Source of the DNA: Aureimonas sp. AU22
GTDB lineage: Bacteria; Pseudomonadota; Alphaproteobacteria; Rhizobiales; Rhizobiaceae
Assembly: GCF_001463745.1 (NCBI RefSeq)
Contig: NZ_BBWJ01000034.1
Location: 1 to 58,412, forward strand
Direction: 5' to 3'
Length of the DNA: 58,412 bases
Shown: positions 8,094-16,976 of the stretch, piece by piece
How the letters are laid out: every line of letters starts with the position of its first letter
How positions within the stretch are numbered: the first letter of the stretch is position 1
Made by a program: the position numbers and the translations under genes
Notes under the pieces: generated by a model
The model's input: the letters and a program-made list of their open reading frames with translations, nothing else
Databases searched by the model: none
What the model was told of the DNA's origin: nothing

Positions 8094-8486
8094 ATGACAA
8101 CCTGCCTGGTGATCGACGAATCCAGCATCGTCGCCAAGGTCGCCGCCCGCATCCTGACGGGGATCGACCTGACGACGGTCGGCGCCGAGAGCGTGGCGGG
8201 GGCGGCGCGGCTCCTGGCCGAGCCCGGCGCTGCTGCTCCGGTACTGGTGCTGGTTTCGGCCTCTTTGCAGAACACCACGGTGGACGCGTCGGTTCGCGCC
8301 CTGCGGGCCGATCCGAGGACGGCTAAAGCCAAGATCCTCGTCTCCCTGGTGGAGTCCAATCTCGGCACCATGACCCGCGCCAAGCGCGCCGGCGCCGACG
8401 GCTTCATCTTCCGTCCCTTCGACCGCGCATCGCTGCTCGAATGGGTCGGTCCGTTCGTTCAGGCGGCCACGCCCGTCGCCGCATGA
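8094..8486 (+). CDS. Degenerate receiver-domain protein (pseudo-response regulator)
   Basis: A 130-residue protein consisting of one CheY-like fold and nothing else. The first strand MTTCLVIDES keeps an acidic pair (D8, E9). Strand 3 reads PVLVLVSASL, so the residue where the phospho-acceptor Asp is expected is Ser55. The Ser/Thr switch position is Ser84 (ILVSLVES). The conserved Lys is Arg107 (FIFRPFD). It is therefore probably not phosphorylated in the normal way and may act as a constitutive protein-binding module. It lies 101 bp after chpT and before convergent ctrA; a role in the CckA-ChpT-CtrA circuit is inference. Confidence 0.8.
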   Translation: MTTCLVIDESSIVAKVAARILTGIDLTTVGAESVAGAARLLAEPGAAAPVLVLVSASLQNTTVDASVRALRADPRTAKAKILVSLVESNLGTMTRAKRAGADGFIFRPFDRASLLEWVGPFVQAATPVAA

Positions 8487-8501
8487 CCCGGACGCGCCAA
8501 A

Positions 8502-8530
8502 GCCCGCCGTTCCCTTGAGGGGAGGCGGGC
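8502..8530. terminator. Hairpin between convergent receiver gene and ctrA
   Basis: GCCCGCC pairs with GGCGGGC, with an inner TCCC/GGGA stem and a TTGAG loop; the flanking CGCCA/TGGCG can extend it. There is no clear T tract, so termination may be inefficient or rho-dependent. Confidence 0.5.
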
Positions 8531-8559
8531 CTGGCGATGCGATGCTGTCGGCTGTCGGA

Positions 8560-9255
<696 letters not shown>

Positions 9256-9478
9256 CAGTTAAATCCTCTGCATCAGCCCGGCCGGGGCGAGTCGTCCGAC
9301 TAGGTTGGAGTTCGTCTTGGAGCTAGAACGCATCGTGCCCGTAAATGGTTAACAATGCCTTCCGCCCAAATCCTTTAATCAACCGAGTCTTTCGATCTGT
9401 GTTCGCATCGCGGCGAAGCTGTGTGGCATCGGTGACTGAAAACACGTTGCTCCCTCCCTTCGACTTGAACCTGATCGG

Positions 9479-9493
9479 TTTACCCTGCCTTAA
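9479..9493 (+). promoter_or_regulatory. CtrA-box-like site 1
   Basis: TTTA-CCCTGCC-TTAA has the TTAA-N7-TTAA layout with one mismatch. It lies 224 bp upstream of ctrA and 141 bp upstream of the fliJ-like gene, so it could serve ctrA autoregulation or flagellar control. Confidence 0.5.
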
Positions 9494-9523
9494 ATGATCC
9501 GTGGCTATGATTAACGGCGCGCG

Positions 9524-9538
9524 TAAACAGACGGTTAA
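9524..9538 (-). promoter_or_regulatory. CtrA-box-like site 2
   Basis: On the minus strand the sequence reads TTAA-CCGTCTG-TTTA, again one mismatch from the CtrA layout. It is 45 bp from site 1, centre to centre, and about 95 bp upstream of the fliJ-like start. Confidence 0.5.
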
Positions 9539-9633
9539 GGTGTAGCCGCCGAGGCTTGCCTGAAGCCGCAGACGCTTCGCGAAACGGGGGTTCATGTTGA
9601 GAGCCTCTATGGAACACAGGAGATGAGGGCGTC

Positions 9634-9993
9634 ATGGCCAAACGTGACAACCTGGTTCGGCTGGCGCGCTTCAAGGTTGCCGAGAAGCGCAGGCAAGCCG
9701 ACCAGCTGCAGATGATGCTCAACGAGTTCGAGCGGATGGCCGGCGAGCTCGACGCCCAGATCGCCAGCGAAGAGAAGAAGTCCGGCATCACGGACCTCGC
9801 TCATTTCGCCTACCCGACCTTCGCAAAGGCCGCGCGCACCCGCCGCGACAACCTCACGAATTCGGCCGGCGATCTGCGCATCCAGATGAACGCCGCGCGA
9901 ATCGCGCTGGAGGAAGCGGAGGCCGAACTGGTCAACGCCGAGAAGCTCGAGCAGCGCGATGCGGGGGAGGAGCGGCGGACCGCCGTGGCCTGA
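9634..9993 (+). CDS. FliJ-like flagellar export chaperone
   Basis: A 119-residue, almost entirely helical protein. Its charged coiled-coil pattern begins LVRLARFKVAEKRRQADQLQ and continues to the C-terminus (RIALEEAEAELVNAEKLEQ). Length and pattern fit FliJ, the central stalk-like component of the flagellar type III export ATPase complex. In Hyphomicrobiales and relatives a FliJ-like gene divergent from ctrA is common. Start ATG 9634 follows AGGAGATGAGG. CtrA-like sites upstream suggest class II flagellar regulation. Coiled-coil similarity alone is weak evidence, so the name depends partly on context. Confidence 0.65.
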   Translation: MAKRDNLVRLARFKVAEKRRQADQLQMMLNEFERMAGELDAQIASEEKKSGITDLAHFAYPTFAKAARTRRDNLTNSAGDLRIQMNAARIALEEAEAELVNAEKLEQRDAGEERRTAVA

Positions 9994-10022
9994 CCCTCCA
10001 GGACAGCGGTACACCCCTATCG

Positions 10023-10059
10023 AAAGGGCCCGGCGCGAAAAATCGCCCGGGCCCTTTTT
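10023..10059 (+). terminator. Rho-independent terminator after fliJ-like gene
   Basis: A perfect 11-bp stem (AAAGGGCCCGG with CCGGGCCCTTT) is followed by further T residues (TTTTTC). This is a canonical intrinsic terminator 30 bp after the stop codon. Confidence 0.9.
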
Positions 10060-10096
10060 CGTGCGCCGAGTTTTCTGCCACGCGTCGCGAGCCCAA

Positions 10097-10127
10097 GAAA
10101 AAAGGCCGGCACCTTTCGGGCCGACCT
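10097..10127 (-). terminator. Rho-independent terminator after sciP
   Basis: Read on the minus strand, AGGTCGGC and GCCGGCCT form an 8-bp stem with one G-U pair and are followed by TTTTTTC. It lies 28 bp beyond the sciP stop codon. Confidence 0.8.
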
Positions 10128-10154
10128 CTCGTCATCTCGCCGCCGGGCGATCGA

Positions 10155-10445
10155 TCAGTGAAAATCGATCTTCTTGCGGTATTCCTGCAGCTGCGTGGTG
10201 CGCAGGCCTGCAAGGCCATGGCTGTCGATAGAGGCCTGCCACGACAGAAACTCTTCGACGGTCAGGGTGTATCGCGAACAGGCTTCGTCGAGGCTGAGAA
10301 GCCCGCCGCGCACCGCCGCGACCACTTCCGCCTTGCGACGGATCACCCAACGCCTCGTGTTCGAGGGTGGCAGGTCGGCGATCGTCAGCGGACTCCCATC
10401 GGGTCCAATGACGTATTTCACTCTTGGTCTAACCTGATCGGTCAT
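10155..10445 (-). CDS. sciP: CtrA inhibitory protein SciP (DUF1153)
   Basis: A 96-residue small DNA-binding protein. ATG 10445 was chosen over ATG 10481 because it yields the family's standard N-terminus (MTDQVRPRVKYVIGPDGSPL) and has AGAGAG upstream. The DUF1153 helix-turn-helix is complete (RRWVIRRKAEVVAAVRGG, then ACSRYTLTVEEFLSWQ). In Caulobacter SciP accumulates in G1 and blocks transcription from CtrA-activated promoters. Here it lies 1 kb from ctrA, separated by the FliJ-like gene, keeping activator and antagonist together. Confidence 0.93.
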   Translation of the reverse strand: MTDQVRPRVKYVIGPDGSPLTIADLPPSNTRRWVIRRKAEVVAAVRGGLLSLDEACSRYTLTVEEFLSWQASIDSHGLAGLRTTQLQEYRKKIDFH

Positions 10446-10502
10446 TGAACTCTCTACATTACGCAAAGACCTAATCGCCATGCCAAGCTAGACCAGCGGC
10501 TC

Positions 10503-10517
10503 TAAACATTCCGCTAA
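10503..10517 (-). promoter_or_regulatory. Weak CtrA-like site upstream of sciP
   Basis: On the minus strand TTAG-CGGAATG-TTTA has two mismatches from TTAA-N7-TTAA, 58 bp upstream of the sciP start. A GANTC site (GAATC) lies at about 10546. sciP is CtrA-activated in Caulobacter, which makes the site plausible but not strong. Confidence 0.25.
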
Positions 10518-10696
10518 GCCGTTATTAGCAATTCGATAACAGGTTGAATCAAGCTTGGCCGCAGCCCAAGTTATGCTTGCGCCGGCGATCCGCCGCCGGA
10601 AACGCCGGGATTGCCGAAAGGTTGGCACGTCGGCGCGGCCGGATTAAAAGAGGCGCATACCTGCCGGATCGTCCGGCGCAGCCGAGTTTGCCTTCC

Positions 10697-11869
10697 ATGC
10701 TGAACAGCCTCGACTTGCCGAAGGCGCCCGCCGACACGCGCGTCGTGGTCGCCATGTCGGGCGGCGTCGATTCGTCGGTCACCGCCGCCATCCTGAAGGC
10801 GGAGGGCTACGACGTCGTCGGAATCACGCTCCAGCTCTACGACGGCGGCGCTACCCCGAAGCGCGCGGGCGCCTGCTGCGCCGGGCAGGACATCGCCGAC
10901 GCGCGTCGCACGGCCGAGATCGTCGGCATTCCGCACTACGTCCTCGACTACGAGGAGCGGTTCCGCGAGGCGGTCATCAACCCGTTCGCCGAAAGCTACC
11001 TGGCGGGCGAGACGCCGATCCCGTGCGTCGCCTGCAACCAGACGGTCAAGTTCCGCGACCTCCTGGCCACCGCGCGCGATCTCGGCGCCGACGCTCTGGC
11101 GACGGGGCATTACATCCTGTCTCGTCCCAACGGCGCGCATCGCAGCCTCTACCGCCCCGCCGACCTCGACCGCGACCAGAGCTACTTCCTGTATGCGACG
11201 ACGCAGGAGCAGATCGACTTCCTGCGCTTTCCCCTCGGGCGGCTGACCAAGCCGGAGACGCGCGAGATCGCGGCCCGGCTTTCGCTCGGCGTCGCCTCCA
11301 AGCCCGACAGCCAGGACATCTGCTTCGTCGCCAAGGGCCGCTACAGCGACGTCATCTCGCGGCTGCGGCCCGAAGCCGGAGAGCCCGGGGAGATCGTGCA
11401 TCTCGACGGCCGATCGCTCGGTCGCCACGAAGGCATCGTGCACTTCACCATCGGCCAGCGGCGTGGCCTTGGCATCGCCTCGGGCGAGCCGCTCTACGTC
11501 GTCGGCATCGATGCCGGCGCGAACCGCGTCACCGTCGGTCCCCGCTCGGCGCTGGAAACGCGACGCCTGGGGCTTCGCGCGGTCAACTGGCTGGGTTCCG
11601 CACCGATGCCGCGCCCAGGCGAGGACGGCATCGACCTTTTCGTCCGCATTCGCTCCACCCGCCCGCCCGCGCCCGCCCGCCTTTTCGGTGGGGCGGACGG
11701 CGTGCCGGTGGTGGAGCTTCTGACCGGCGAGGACGGCGTCTCGCCCGGCCAGGCCTGCGTCTTCTATGCCGGCGAAGGGGAGGGGGCGCAGGTACTCGGC
11801 GGCGGTGTGATCGCGCGCACCGAGCGGGCGCTGCCGGCGGTGGCGGCCGGCGAGAGCCTCGTCGCCTGA
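10697..11869 (+). CDS. mnmA: tRNA 2-thiouridine(34) synthase MnmA
   Basis: A 390-residue enzyme that thiolates wobble uridine 34 of tRNA-Lys, -Glu and -Gln using ATP and persulfide sulfur. The PP-loop motif SGGVDSSV (residues 21-28) binds ATP. Catalytic cysteines are Cys113 in [10 protein letters not shown] and a Cys near residue 209 in [12 protein letters not shown] and DRDQSYFLY are further family motifs. ATG 10697 gives the usual N-terminus; the open frame extends upstream to 10544 but the extra 51 residues are Arg-rich and not conserved in character. It lies 4 bp from a convergent oxidoreductase gene. Confidence 0.95.
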   Translation: MLNSLDLPKAPADTRVVVAMSGGVDSSVTAAILKAEGYDVVGITLQLYDGGATPKRAGACCAGQDIADARRTAEIVGIPHYVLDYEERFREAVINPFAESYLAGETPIPCVACNQTVKFRDLLATARDLGADALATGHYILSRPNGAHRSLYRPADLDRDQSYFLYATTQEQIDFLRFPLGRLTKPETREIAARLSLGVASKPDSQDICFVAKGRYSDVISRLRPEAGEPGEIVHLDGRSLGRHEGIVHFTIGQRRGLGIASGEPLYVVGIDAGANRVTVGPRSALETRRLGLRAVNWLGSAPMPRPGEDGIDLFVRIRSTRPPAPARLFGGADGVPVVELLTGEDGVSPGQACVFYAGEGEGAQVLGGGVIARTERALPAVAAGESLVA

Positions 11870-11873
11870 CGCC

Positions 11874-12827
11874 TCAGGCCGTTTTGCGGGGCGAGGCGGC
11901 CTCCAGGATGCGCACGGTCTCGACCGCCTCGTCCGCGCCGGTGCGCGGGGCTTGGCGCGTGGCGACGCATTCGAGGAAATGGCGAAGCTCGCGATCCAGC
12001 GGCAGGCCGGGTTCGGTGTCGAGATAATCCGCATCCGCCGATTGGAAGGCGAAAGCCGCGCCGTCGCGCCAGACGCGATGCCCGTGGAAGGCGAGCTTCT
12101 GTCCCTCCGGGGCCAGATCGTCGAAGGTCAGCATGCCCTCGGTGCCGACCACCGAGAAGCGCCGGTCGCGGAACGGCGAGACGCGCGAGACGTGGATCTC
12201 CGCGCCGATGCCCGATGGGAATCGAAGGGCGATGTCGGCGACGTCGGTTTCGTCGCTGAGCACCGTGCGGCGGAGCGTTTCGATACCGGAGGGATGTTCG
12301 CCCGCGATCTGCAGTACGAGCGACAGGTCGTGCGGCGCGAGATCCCAGACCGCATCCATGCCGAGGAAGCGCCCGAGACCGAGGCGCGTCGAAATGATGT
12401 GCCGCACCGTTCCGACACGGCCCTCAGCGACGGCCGCGTCCAGACGCTCGAACACGGGGTGGAAGCGCAGGACGTGCCCGACCATCAGGATGCGGCCGGC
12501 CTCGCTCGCCGCCTCGGCGGTCAGCGCCGCGTCGGCCGGGTCGAGGCCGATCGGCTTCTCGATCAGGACGTCCTTGCCGGCGGCGAATGCGCGGCGCGCG
12601 GTCGGGCCATGCAGCGACGGCGGCAGGGCCAGCACCAGCGCATCGATCCCGGGATCGTCGAGAAGCGCGTCGAGGGTGACGGCCGGGACCGCGAAGCGCT
12701 CCGACAGGGCGGCGGCCTTCTGCGCGGATTGGTCTGACAGGGCGGCGAGCGCCCCGATCTCCTTCAGCGTGCGGACATGGTTCTGACCCCATTGTCCACA
12801 GCCGACGACGGCAACGCGCGGTGTCAT
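11874..12827 (-). CDS. Gfo/Idh/MocA-family NAD(P)-dependent oxidoreductase
   Basis: A 317-residue protein. The N-terminal Rossmann fold begins RVAVVGCGQWGQNHVRTL (GxGxxG variant). The family signature EKP is present at about residues 91-93 (DVLIEKPIGLD). The C-terminal alpha/beta dimerisation domain carries WDLAPHDLSLVLQ, where the conserved HDL/His region takes part in catalysis in relatives. Members oxidise or reduce hydroxyls of sugars and inositols; some act in nucleotide-sugar pathways. The substrate cannot be predicted. It lies 68 bp downstream of the GGDEF-EAL gene on the same strand, possibly co-transcribed. Confidence 0.88.
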   Translation of the reverse strand: MTPRVAVVGCGQWGQNHVRTLKEIGALAALSDQSAQKAAALSERFAVPAVTLDALLDDPGIDALVLALPPSLHGPTARRAFAAGKDVLIEKPIGLDPADAALTAEAASEAGRILMVGHVLRFHPVFERLDAAVAEGRVGTVRHIISTRLGLGRFLGMDAVWDLAPHDLSLVLQIAGEHPSGIETLRRTVLSDETDVADIALRFPSGIGAEIHVSRVSPFRDRRFSVVGTEGMLTFDDLAPEGQKLAFHGHRVWRDGAAFAFQSADADYLDTEPGLPLDRELRHFLECVATRQAPRTGADEAVETVRILEAASPRKTA

Positions 12828-12895
12828 GACAGCTCCATCGGCATTCTCTCAAGCGCGTTGCCTAGCTTCGCGAAGGGAGAGCCGCAAGGGCGGGG

Positions 12896-14851
12896 TCAGG
12901 CGCTGCGCGCCGAACGGTCGGCGGGCAGGCCCTTCATCCACTCGATCATATCGGCGGGCGGCATCGGCCGCGCGATGAGGTAGCCTTGCAGAGCATCGCA
13001 GCCCGCCGAACTCAGGAAGGCCATCTGCTCGTCGGTCTCGACGCCTTCGGCGACGCACGGCAGGTCCAGCGACCGGCACATGGCGATCACGGCGCCGAGC
13101 AGGTCGCGACGCGCCAACGCCTTCTCGCCGGACACGAAGCTGCGGTCGATCTTCACCCGGCCGATCGGCAGTTCCCGGAGATAGCTGAGGCTGGCGTGCC
13201 CGGTGCCGAAGTCGTCGATGGCGACCTGCGCGCCCATGGCGCTCAGCATGCCGAGCGCCTCGCGGGCGGCGCCGAAGTCGCGCAGCATCGCGGTTTCCGT
13301 CAGTTCGAAGACGATGCGCGAGGGCGCGACGCCGGACTGGCGAAGGGCCGATACGAGCGACAGGATCGTCCCGTGCGACGTCAGGTCGTGGGCCGACAGG
13401 TTGAAGCACACCGTGATGGAGGCCGGCAGGTCCTTCGCCGCCGCGAGCGTCAGTTCGAAGAGCTTGACCGTCAGTCGATGGACGATGCCCGTTCGTTCCG
13501 CGACGGGCACGAAGACGGCCGGGCTGACGGATCCGAGCGTCGGCGACGTCCAGCGTGCGAGCGCTTCCACCGCGGTGACGGCGTGCGTGCGCGTATCCAC
13601 CACGGGCTGGAGATGGATCACGAATTCCCGGTCGAGATCGGCCGCTTGGAGCGCGGCCTCGATGGCGCGATCCGAGCGGACGGCCGCCTCGTGGGCCGCC
13701 GAGTAGAGCGTCGGCAATCCGCGGCGCGTGCTCTTCGATGTGTAAAGGGCATAGTCCGCCCGTTCGTAGAGCGCCGAAGCGCCGCCCGCCGATCCCTCGG
13801 TGGTCGCGATGCCGCAGGATGCGCCGATGGAGATCGTGACGTCGTCGGCGACATAGGGCGCCGACAGCCGCTGGCAGACACCGGTCATCAGAGCGATCGC
13901 CGTCTCGCCGTCGGCCTCGATCACGAACGCGAATTCATCGCCGCCCAGGCGTGCGACACCGCCGCGGTTGTCGAATTCCGACGCCAGCCGCGCGCCCACC
14001 TCGGCGAGGATCAGGTCGCCCACGATATGGCCGTAGGTGTCGTTGGCCGCCTTGAACCGATCGAGGTCGATGACGCCGAGCGAAAGCGGCCCGTTCGTCC
14101 CGCCGCACTCCTTCATCCGCCGTTCCAGGTCGGCGAAGAAGAGACGGCGGTTGGGCAGGCCGGTGAGCATGTCGGTATGCGCGAGGACCGTGACCTCGCG
14201 ATTGAGCCGCACGGTCTCGCTTTGCGAGCGCACGAGCGTTGCGAAGGCGGAGAACCCGTTCATCAGGACCCGCATCACCACGAGCGTCACGAGAACGATG
14301 TTGAGCGCGATCGCCTTGTAGACGGTGCTCTCGAACACCAGCGTGTAGAACGCGAGGTAGGGGATCGTGGTGGCGACCGCGACCAGGATCGCGGCTTGCG
14401 GGAGATGGCTGAGGCAGAAGATGCACCCGATCACCGTGATCCCGACGAACATGGCCACATGCGCCCGCTCGTCCGGTCCGCCGTAGTCGGTGAGCTTCAG
14501 CGACCAAGTGATGTAGGCGACCGAGATGAGGCAGCCGAGCACGGTCGTGCGCCGCAGGATCGTCAGGATCGCGGCGTGGTCGAAACCCCTTCGATCGTAG
14601 CGGAGCCAGGCGACGGCACGAAAGATGCCAATGAGCGCCAGCGCGCCCGGCACCCAGATCGACATCCAGTCGGGGGCAACGCCGTGATGGGTGTAACCGA
14701 GCGCCAGCGCGTTGACGCCGAGAAGCGCATAGAGCAGGGGAACCTGCGACCGCAGCTCGAGGAACTGCTTCTCCGCCAGGTGAGGATCGACCGACGAGAG
14801 TGTCAGCCACTGTATCGCTCTGAGGAACATCGACCGCCCGGCGTCTTCCAT
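12896..14851 (-). CDS. Membrane GGDEF-EAL cyclic-di-GMP protein
   Basis: A 651-residue protein with about six transmembrane helices in residues 36-200 (for example LLYALLGVNALALGY and IALNIVLVTLVVMRVL). A GGDEF domain follows (about 215-385), with intact GGDEF at 303-307. An EAL domain (about 393-640) has EAL at 429-431, FNLS, ELTET, DDFGTG, KIDRSF, AEGVET and QGYLIARP, so phosphodiesterase residues look complete. The RxxD inhibitory site expected just before GGDEF is absent (FDNRGGVARLGGDEF). The protein should make and/or degrade c-di-GMP at the inner membrane, affecting attachment and motility. ATG 14830, seven codons in, is an alternative start. Confidence 0.93.
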   Translation of the reverse strand: MEDAGRSMFLRAIQWLTLSSVDPHLAEKQFLELRSQVPLLYALLGVNALALGYTHHGVAPDWMSIWVPGALALIGIFRAVAWLRYDRRGFDHAAILTILRRTTVLGCLISVAYITWSLKLTDYGGPDERAHVAMFVGITVIGCIFCLSHLPQAAILVAVATTIPYLAFYTLVFESTVYKAIALNIVLVTLVVMRVLMNGFSAFATLVRSQSETVRLNREVTVLAHTDMLTGLPNRRLFFADLERRMKECGGTNGPLSLGVIDLDRFKAANDTYGHIVGDLILAEVGARLASEFDNRGGVARLGGDEFAFVIEADGETAIALMTGVCQRLSAPYVADDVTISIGASCGIATTEGSAGGASALYERADYALYTSKSTRRGLPTLYSAAHEAAVRSDRAIEAALQAADLDREFVIHLQPVVDTRTHAVTAVEALARWTSPTLGSVSPAVFVPVAERTGIVHRLTVKLFELTLAAAKDLPASITVCFNLSAHDLTSHGTILSLVSALRQSGVAPSRIVFELTETAMLRDFGAAREALGMLSAMGAQVAIDDFGTGHASLSYLRELPIGRVKIDRSFVSGEKALARRDLLGAVIAMCRSLDLPCVAEGVETDEQMAFLSSAGCDALQGYLIARPMPPADMIEWMKGLPADRSARSA

Positions 14852-14974
14852 GACGCGGCCGACGATAGAAAAGAGGTCTTAGGATTGTGTTCTGCGAGGC
14901 GATCGAAAACGCACAGCCACGACCCATGAAGCTCGGCAGCTTCCGGCGCCCCGATCATCCAGCCGAAAGAAGTT

Positions 14975-15051
14975 TGGTAGCAGTGGGCAGATTTGAACTG
15001 CCGACCTCCGGGTTATGAATCCGGCGCTCTCACCAACTGAGCTACACTGCC
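14975..15051 (-). tRNA. tRNA-Met (anticodon CAT, probably elongator)
   Basis: Seventy-seven bases on the minus strand. The acceptor GGCAGTG pairs with CACTGCT (G1-U72 wobble), followed by ACCA with CCA encoded. The D arm is GTAGCTCAGTTGGTGAGAGC. The anticodon stem CCGGA/CCCGG-type closes the loop with CAT. The T arm is CGGCAGTTCAAATCTGCC. The paired first acceptor position excludes an initiator tRNA, which has an unpaired C1. Elongator Met is preferred over lysidine-modified Ile2 by the D-arm and loop sequence. Confidence 0.9.
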
Positions 15052-15191
15052 ATGACGGATGGTCGGCCCTTGCCACATCCAAAGCGCCCGCCGTTGTTGA
15101 ACGGCGAGTTCGGGGCGATATACGGACGCTTCGCCGCGCCTGTCAAGACGAGTCGCGTATGGGGTGCCGAGGGTTTGCGGGACGAGGGTGC

Positions 15192-15767
15192 ATGCAGGGG
15201 CTGCCGGATGGTTTCTTCGATGCGGATGCGGTGACGCTCGCCCGGACACTGATCGGCGCGGAGCTCTTTTTCGCGGGTGCGGGCGGGCGGATCGTCGAGA
15301 CGGAAGCCTACCGGGCCGACGATCCCGCCTCGCATTCGTTCCGCGGGATGACGCCGCGCAACCGCGCGATGTTCGGCCCCGTCGGCTGCGCCTACGTCTA
15401 CCGGTCCTATGGAATGCACTGGTGCCTCAACGTCGTCTGCCACGCCGTTGAACCCGGCAGCGCCGTGCTCGTGCGCGCGCTGGAGCCGCTGGAGGGGCTG
15501 GACGCCATGGCGACGCGGCGCGGCACGTCGGATCCGCGGCTGCTCTGCTCCGGCCCGGGACGACTGACCCAGGCGCTCGGCATCGACGGGGGGCAGGACG
15601 GCCTCGCCCTCGACAAGCCACCCTTCGCCCTGCGTCCCGCGAGCGGACCTGTCGAGGTGTCGGCCGGGCCGCGGATCGGCATCAGCAAGGCGGTCGACAT
15701 GCCCTGGCGCTTCGGTCTCGCAGGCTCCCGCTTCCTCAGTCGACCCATGCGCGCCGTGTCCTCCTGA
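15192..15767 (+). CDS. DNA-3-methyladenine glycosylase (AAG/MPG family)
   Basis: A 191-residue base-excision repair enzyme that removes alkylated purines such as 3-methyladenine. The family's active-site block [18 protein letters not shown] (about 33-50) contains the conserved ETEAY glutamates, followed by [23 protein letters not shown]. The Tyr in YVYRSYG corresponds to the residue that intercalates into the helix in the human enzyme. Start ATG 15192 was chosen with GAGG upstream; the longer open frame reads antisense through the tRNA-Met gene. This is the eukaryotic-like AAG fold, not the helix-hairpin-helix AlkA type. Confidence 0.92.
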   Translation: MQGLPDGFFDADAVTLARTLIGAELFFAGAGGRIVETEAYRADDPASHSFRGMTPRNRAMFGPVGCAYVYRSYGMHWCLNVVCHAVEPGSAVLVRALEPLEGLDAMATRRGTSDPRLLCSGPGRLTQALGIDGGQDGLALDKPPFALRPASGPVEVSAGPRIGISKAVDMPWRFGLAGSRFLSRPMRAVSS

Positions 15768-15888
15768 GGGCCGCATGCCGGCACCGAAACCGGCGGAAAC
15801 GATGCGTTCGCGCGTTCGGCATGGACGCTGCGGGCGGCGCCCTGTAACCCGGAGGGAAGCCACCGCAGCCAGCGACCAGCGAGTCTCC

Positions 15889-16845
15889 ATGTCGACGCTA
15901 ACCAGCGCTTCCTACCCCAGAAAGGCGGCCCTTCTGGGCGTTTGCTTCATGCTGCTCGGCTGCTTCATGTTCTCCGTCAACGACGCGATGGGCAAGTGGC
16001 TGGTCGGCACCTATTCGGTTGGCCAGGTTCTCCTGTTGCGCAGCGTTTCGGCACTCCTGCTCCTGGCTCCCTTCGTCCTTCGCGCCCGGCCGGGCAGCAT
16101 CGTGCGGCCGGCGCGGCCAGGGCTTCATGTCCTGCGCGCCGCCGGTTCGGCAATGGAGACCGGCTTCTTCTACTGGGCGCTGAGCTATCTGCCGCTCGCC
16201 AACGTCATGACCTTCTATCTCGCCGGCCCGATCTACGTGACGGCGCTCTCGGCGCTGATCCTGAAGGAGCGGGTCGGCTGGGTACGCTGGAGCGCGGTGC
16301 TGATCGGTTTCGGCGGCGTCTTGATCGCGCTGGGGCCGGATCTCGCCAGCGCCGGCTGGCCCGCGCTGATCGCGGTGGCCGGGAGCTTCTGCTACGCGCT
16401 CCTGATGATCACGACGCGCATCCTGGCCGGCGCTGGGGAAACGACGCTGATCACCTGGCAGACGGTCGCGGCGCTCATGTTCGGGGCTCTTCTGGCGCCG
16501 ATGCAGTGGGTGACGCCGTCCGCCTTCGACCTCGGCTTCCTGTTCCTGTTGGGCATCGTCGCGATGGCCGCGCACTCCGCGGTGAACCGTTCGCTTCTCC
16601 TGGCGCCGGCCTCGACCGTGGTGCCCTACCAGTACACGCTGATCGTCTGGGCGCTCCTGTTCGGCGCCGTGTTCTTCGACGAGACCCCGCGCGTCTCGAT
16701 GCTGGTCGGCGCTGCGATCATCACGGCATCCGGGGTCTTCATCTTCCTGCGCGAGCAACGGTTGAAGGCCGGTGTGACCGCGGAAGGCGCGGCGGGCATG
16801 GTCGGCGCGCCCGACGACGTCCAGGTGCCGCGCGCGAAGGACTGA
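15889..16845 (+). CDS. EamA-family (DMT superfamily) transporter
   Basis: A 318-residue protein with ten predicted membrane helices in two EamA repeats. Repeat 1 covers about 12-145 (LLGVCFMLLGCFMFSVNDAMGK to IGFGGVLIALGP) and repeat 2 about 152-290 (ending GAAIITASGVFIFLREQRLK). ATG 15889 begins naturally just before helix 1; the nearest strong ribosome-binding sequence (GGAGGGAA) lies about 30 nt upstream, so an earlier start at 15775 (356 residues) is possible. Drug/metabolite exporters of this type move small metabolites such as amino acids or nucleosides; the substrate is unknown. The C-terminal 25 residues are hydrophilic. Confidence 0.88.
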   Translation: MSTLTSASYPRKAALLGVCFMLLGCFMFSVNDAMGKWLVGTYSVGQVLLLRSVSALLLLAPFVLRARPGSIVRPARPGLHVLRAAGSAMETGFFYWALSYLPLANVMTFYLAGPIYVTALSALILKERVGWVRWSAVLIGFGGVLIALGPDLASAGWPALIAVAGSFCYALLMITTRILAGAGETTLITWQTVAALMFGALLAPMQWVTPSAFDLGFLFLLGIVAMAAHSAVNRSLLLAPASTVVPYQYTLIVWALLFGAVFFDETPRVSMLVGAAIITASGVFIFLREQRLKAGVTAEGAAGMVGAPDDVQVPRAKD

Positions 16846-16858
16846 CGCGCAAACGAAA

Positions 16859-16886
16859 CCGCCGACCCGCGTGAGCGGGCCGGCGG
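16859..16886. terminator. Terminator between convergent transporter and OMP genes
   Basis: CCGCCGACCCGC pairs with GCGGGCCGGCGG (12 bp, one G-U) around a GTGA loop. Read on the minus strand it is followed by TTTCGTTTGC, so it best serves the outer-membrane protein gene; it may also stop the transporter transcript. Confidence 0.75.
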
Positions 16887-16976
16887 TGGGGGCGGAGACG
16901 GAACCGGGCAGGCGATCCCGTCCCCGCATTCGGTCTCCGGCGGCAGAACGTCAGTGCCGAGGACCGAACGGGCGGA

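Larger units (their letters stand above)
9256..9633. promoter_or_regulatory. ctrA-fliJ divergent control region with GANTC sites
   Basis: This 378-bp region has no coding gene and is clearly AT-richer than its surroundings, so it should hold the ctrA and fliJ promoters. Two GAGTC sites (9289-9293, 9385-9389) match the CcrM methylation target GANTC. In Caulobacter a GANTC in the ctrA promoter ties transcription to replication-fork passage; the same logic is inferred here. TTAA half sites also occur near 9349 and 9374, alongside the two fuller CtrA-like sites listed separately. Confidence 0.6.

Noticed and set aside
12986-14929. 647-codon open frame antisense to the GGDEF-EAL gene
   Set aside because: Shadow frame with no recognisable domain.
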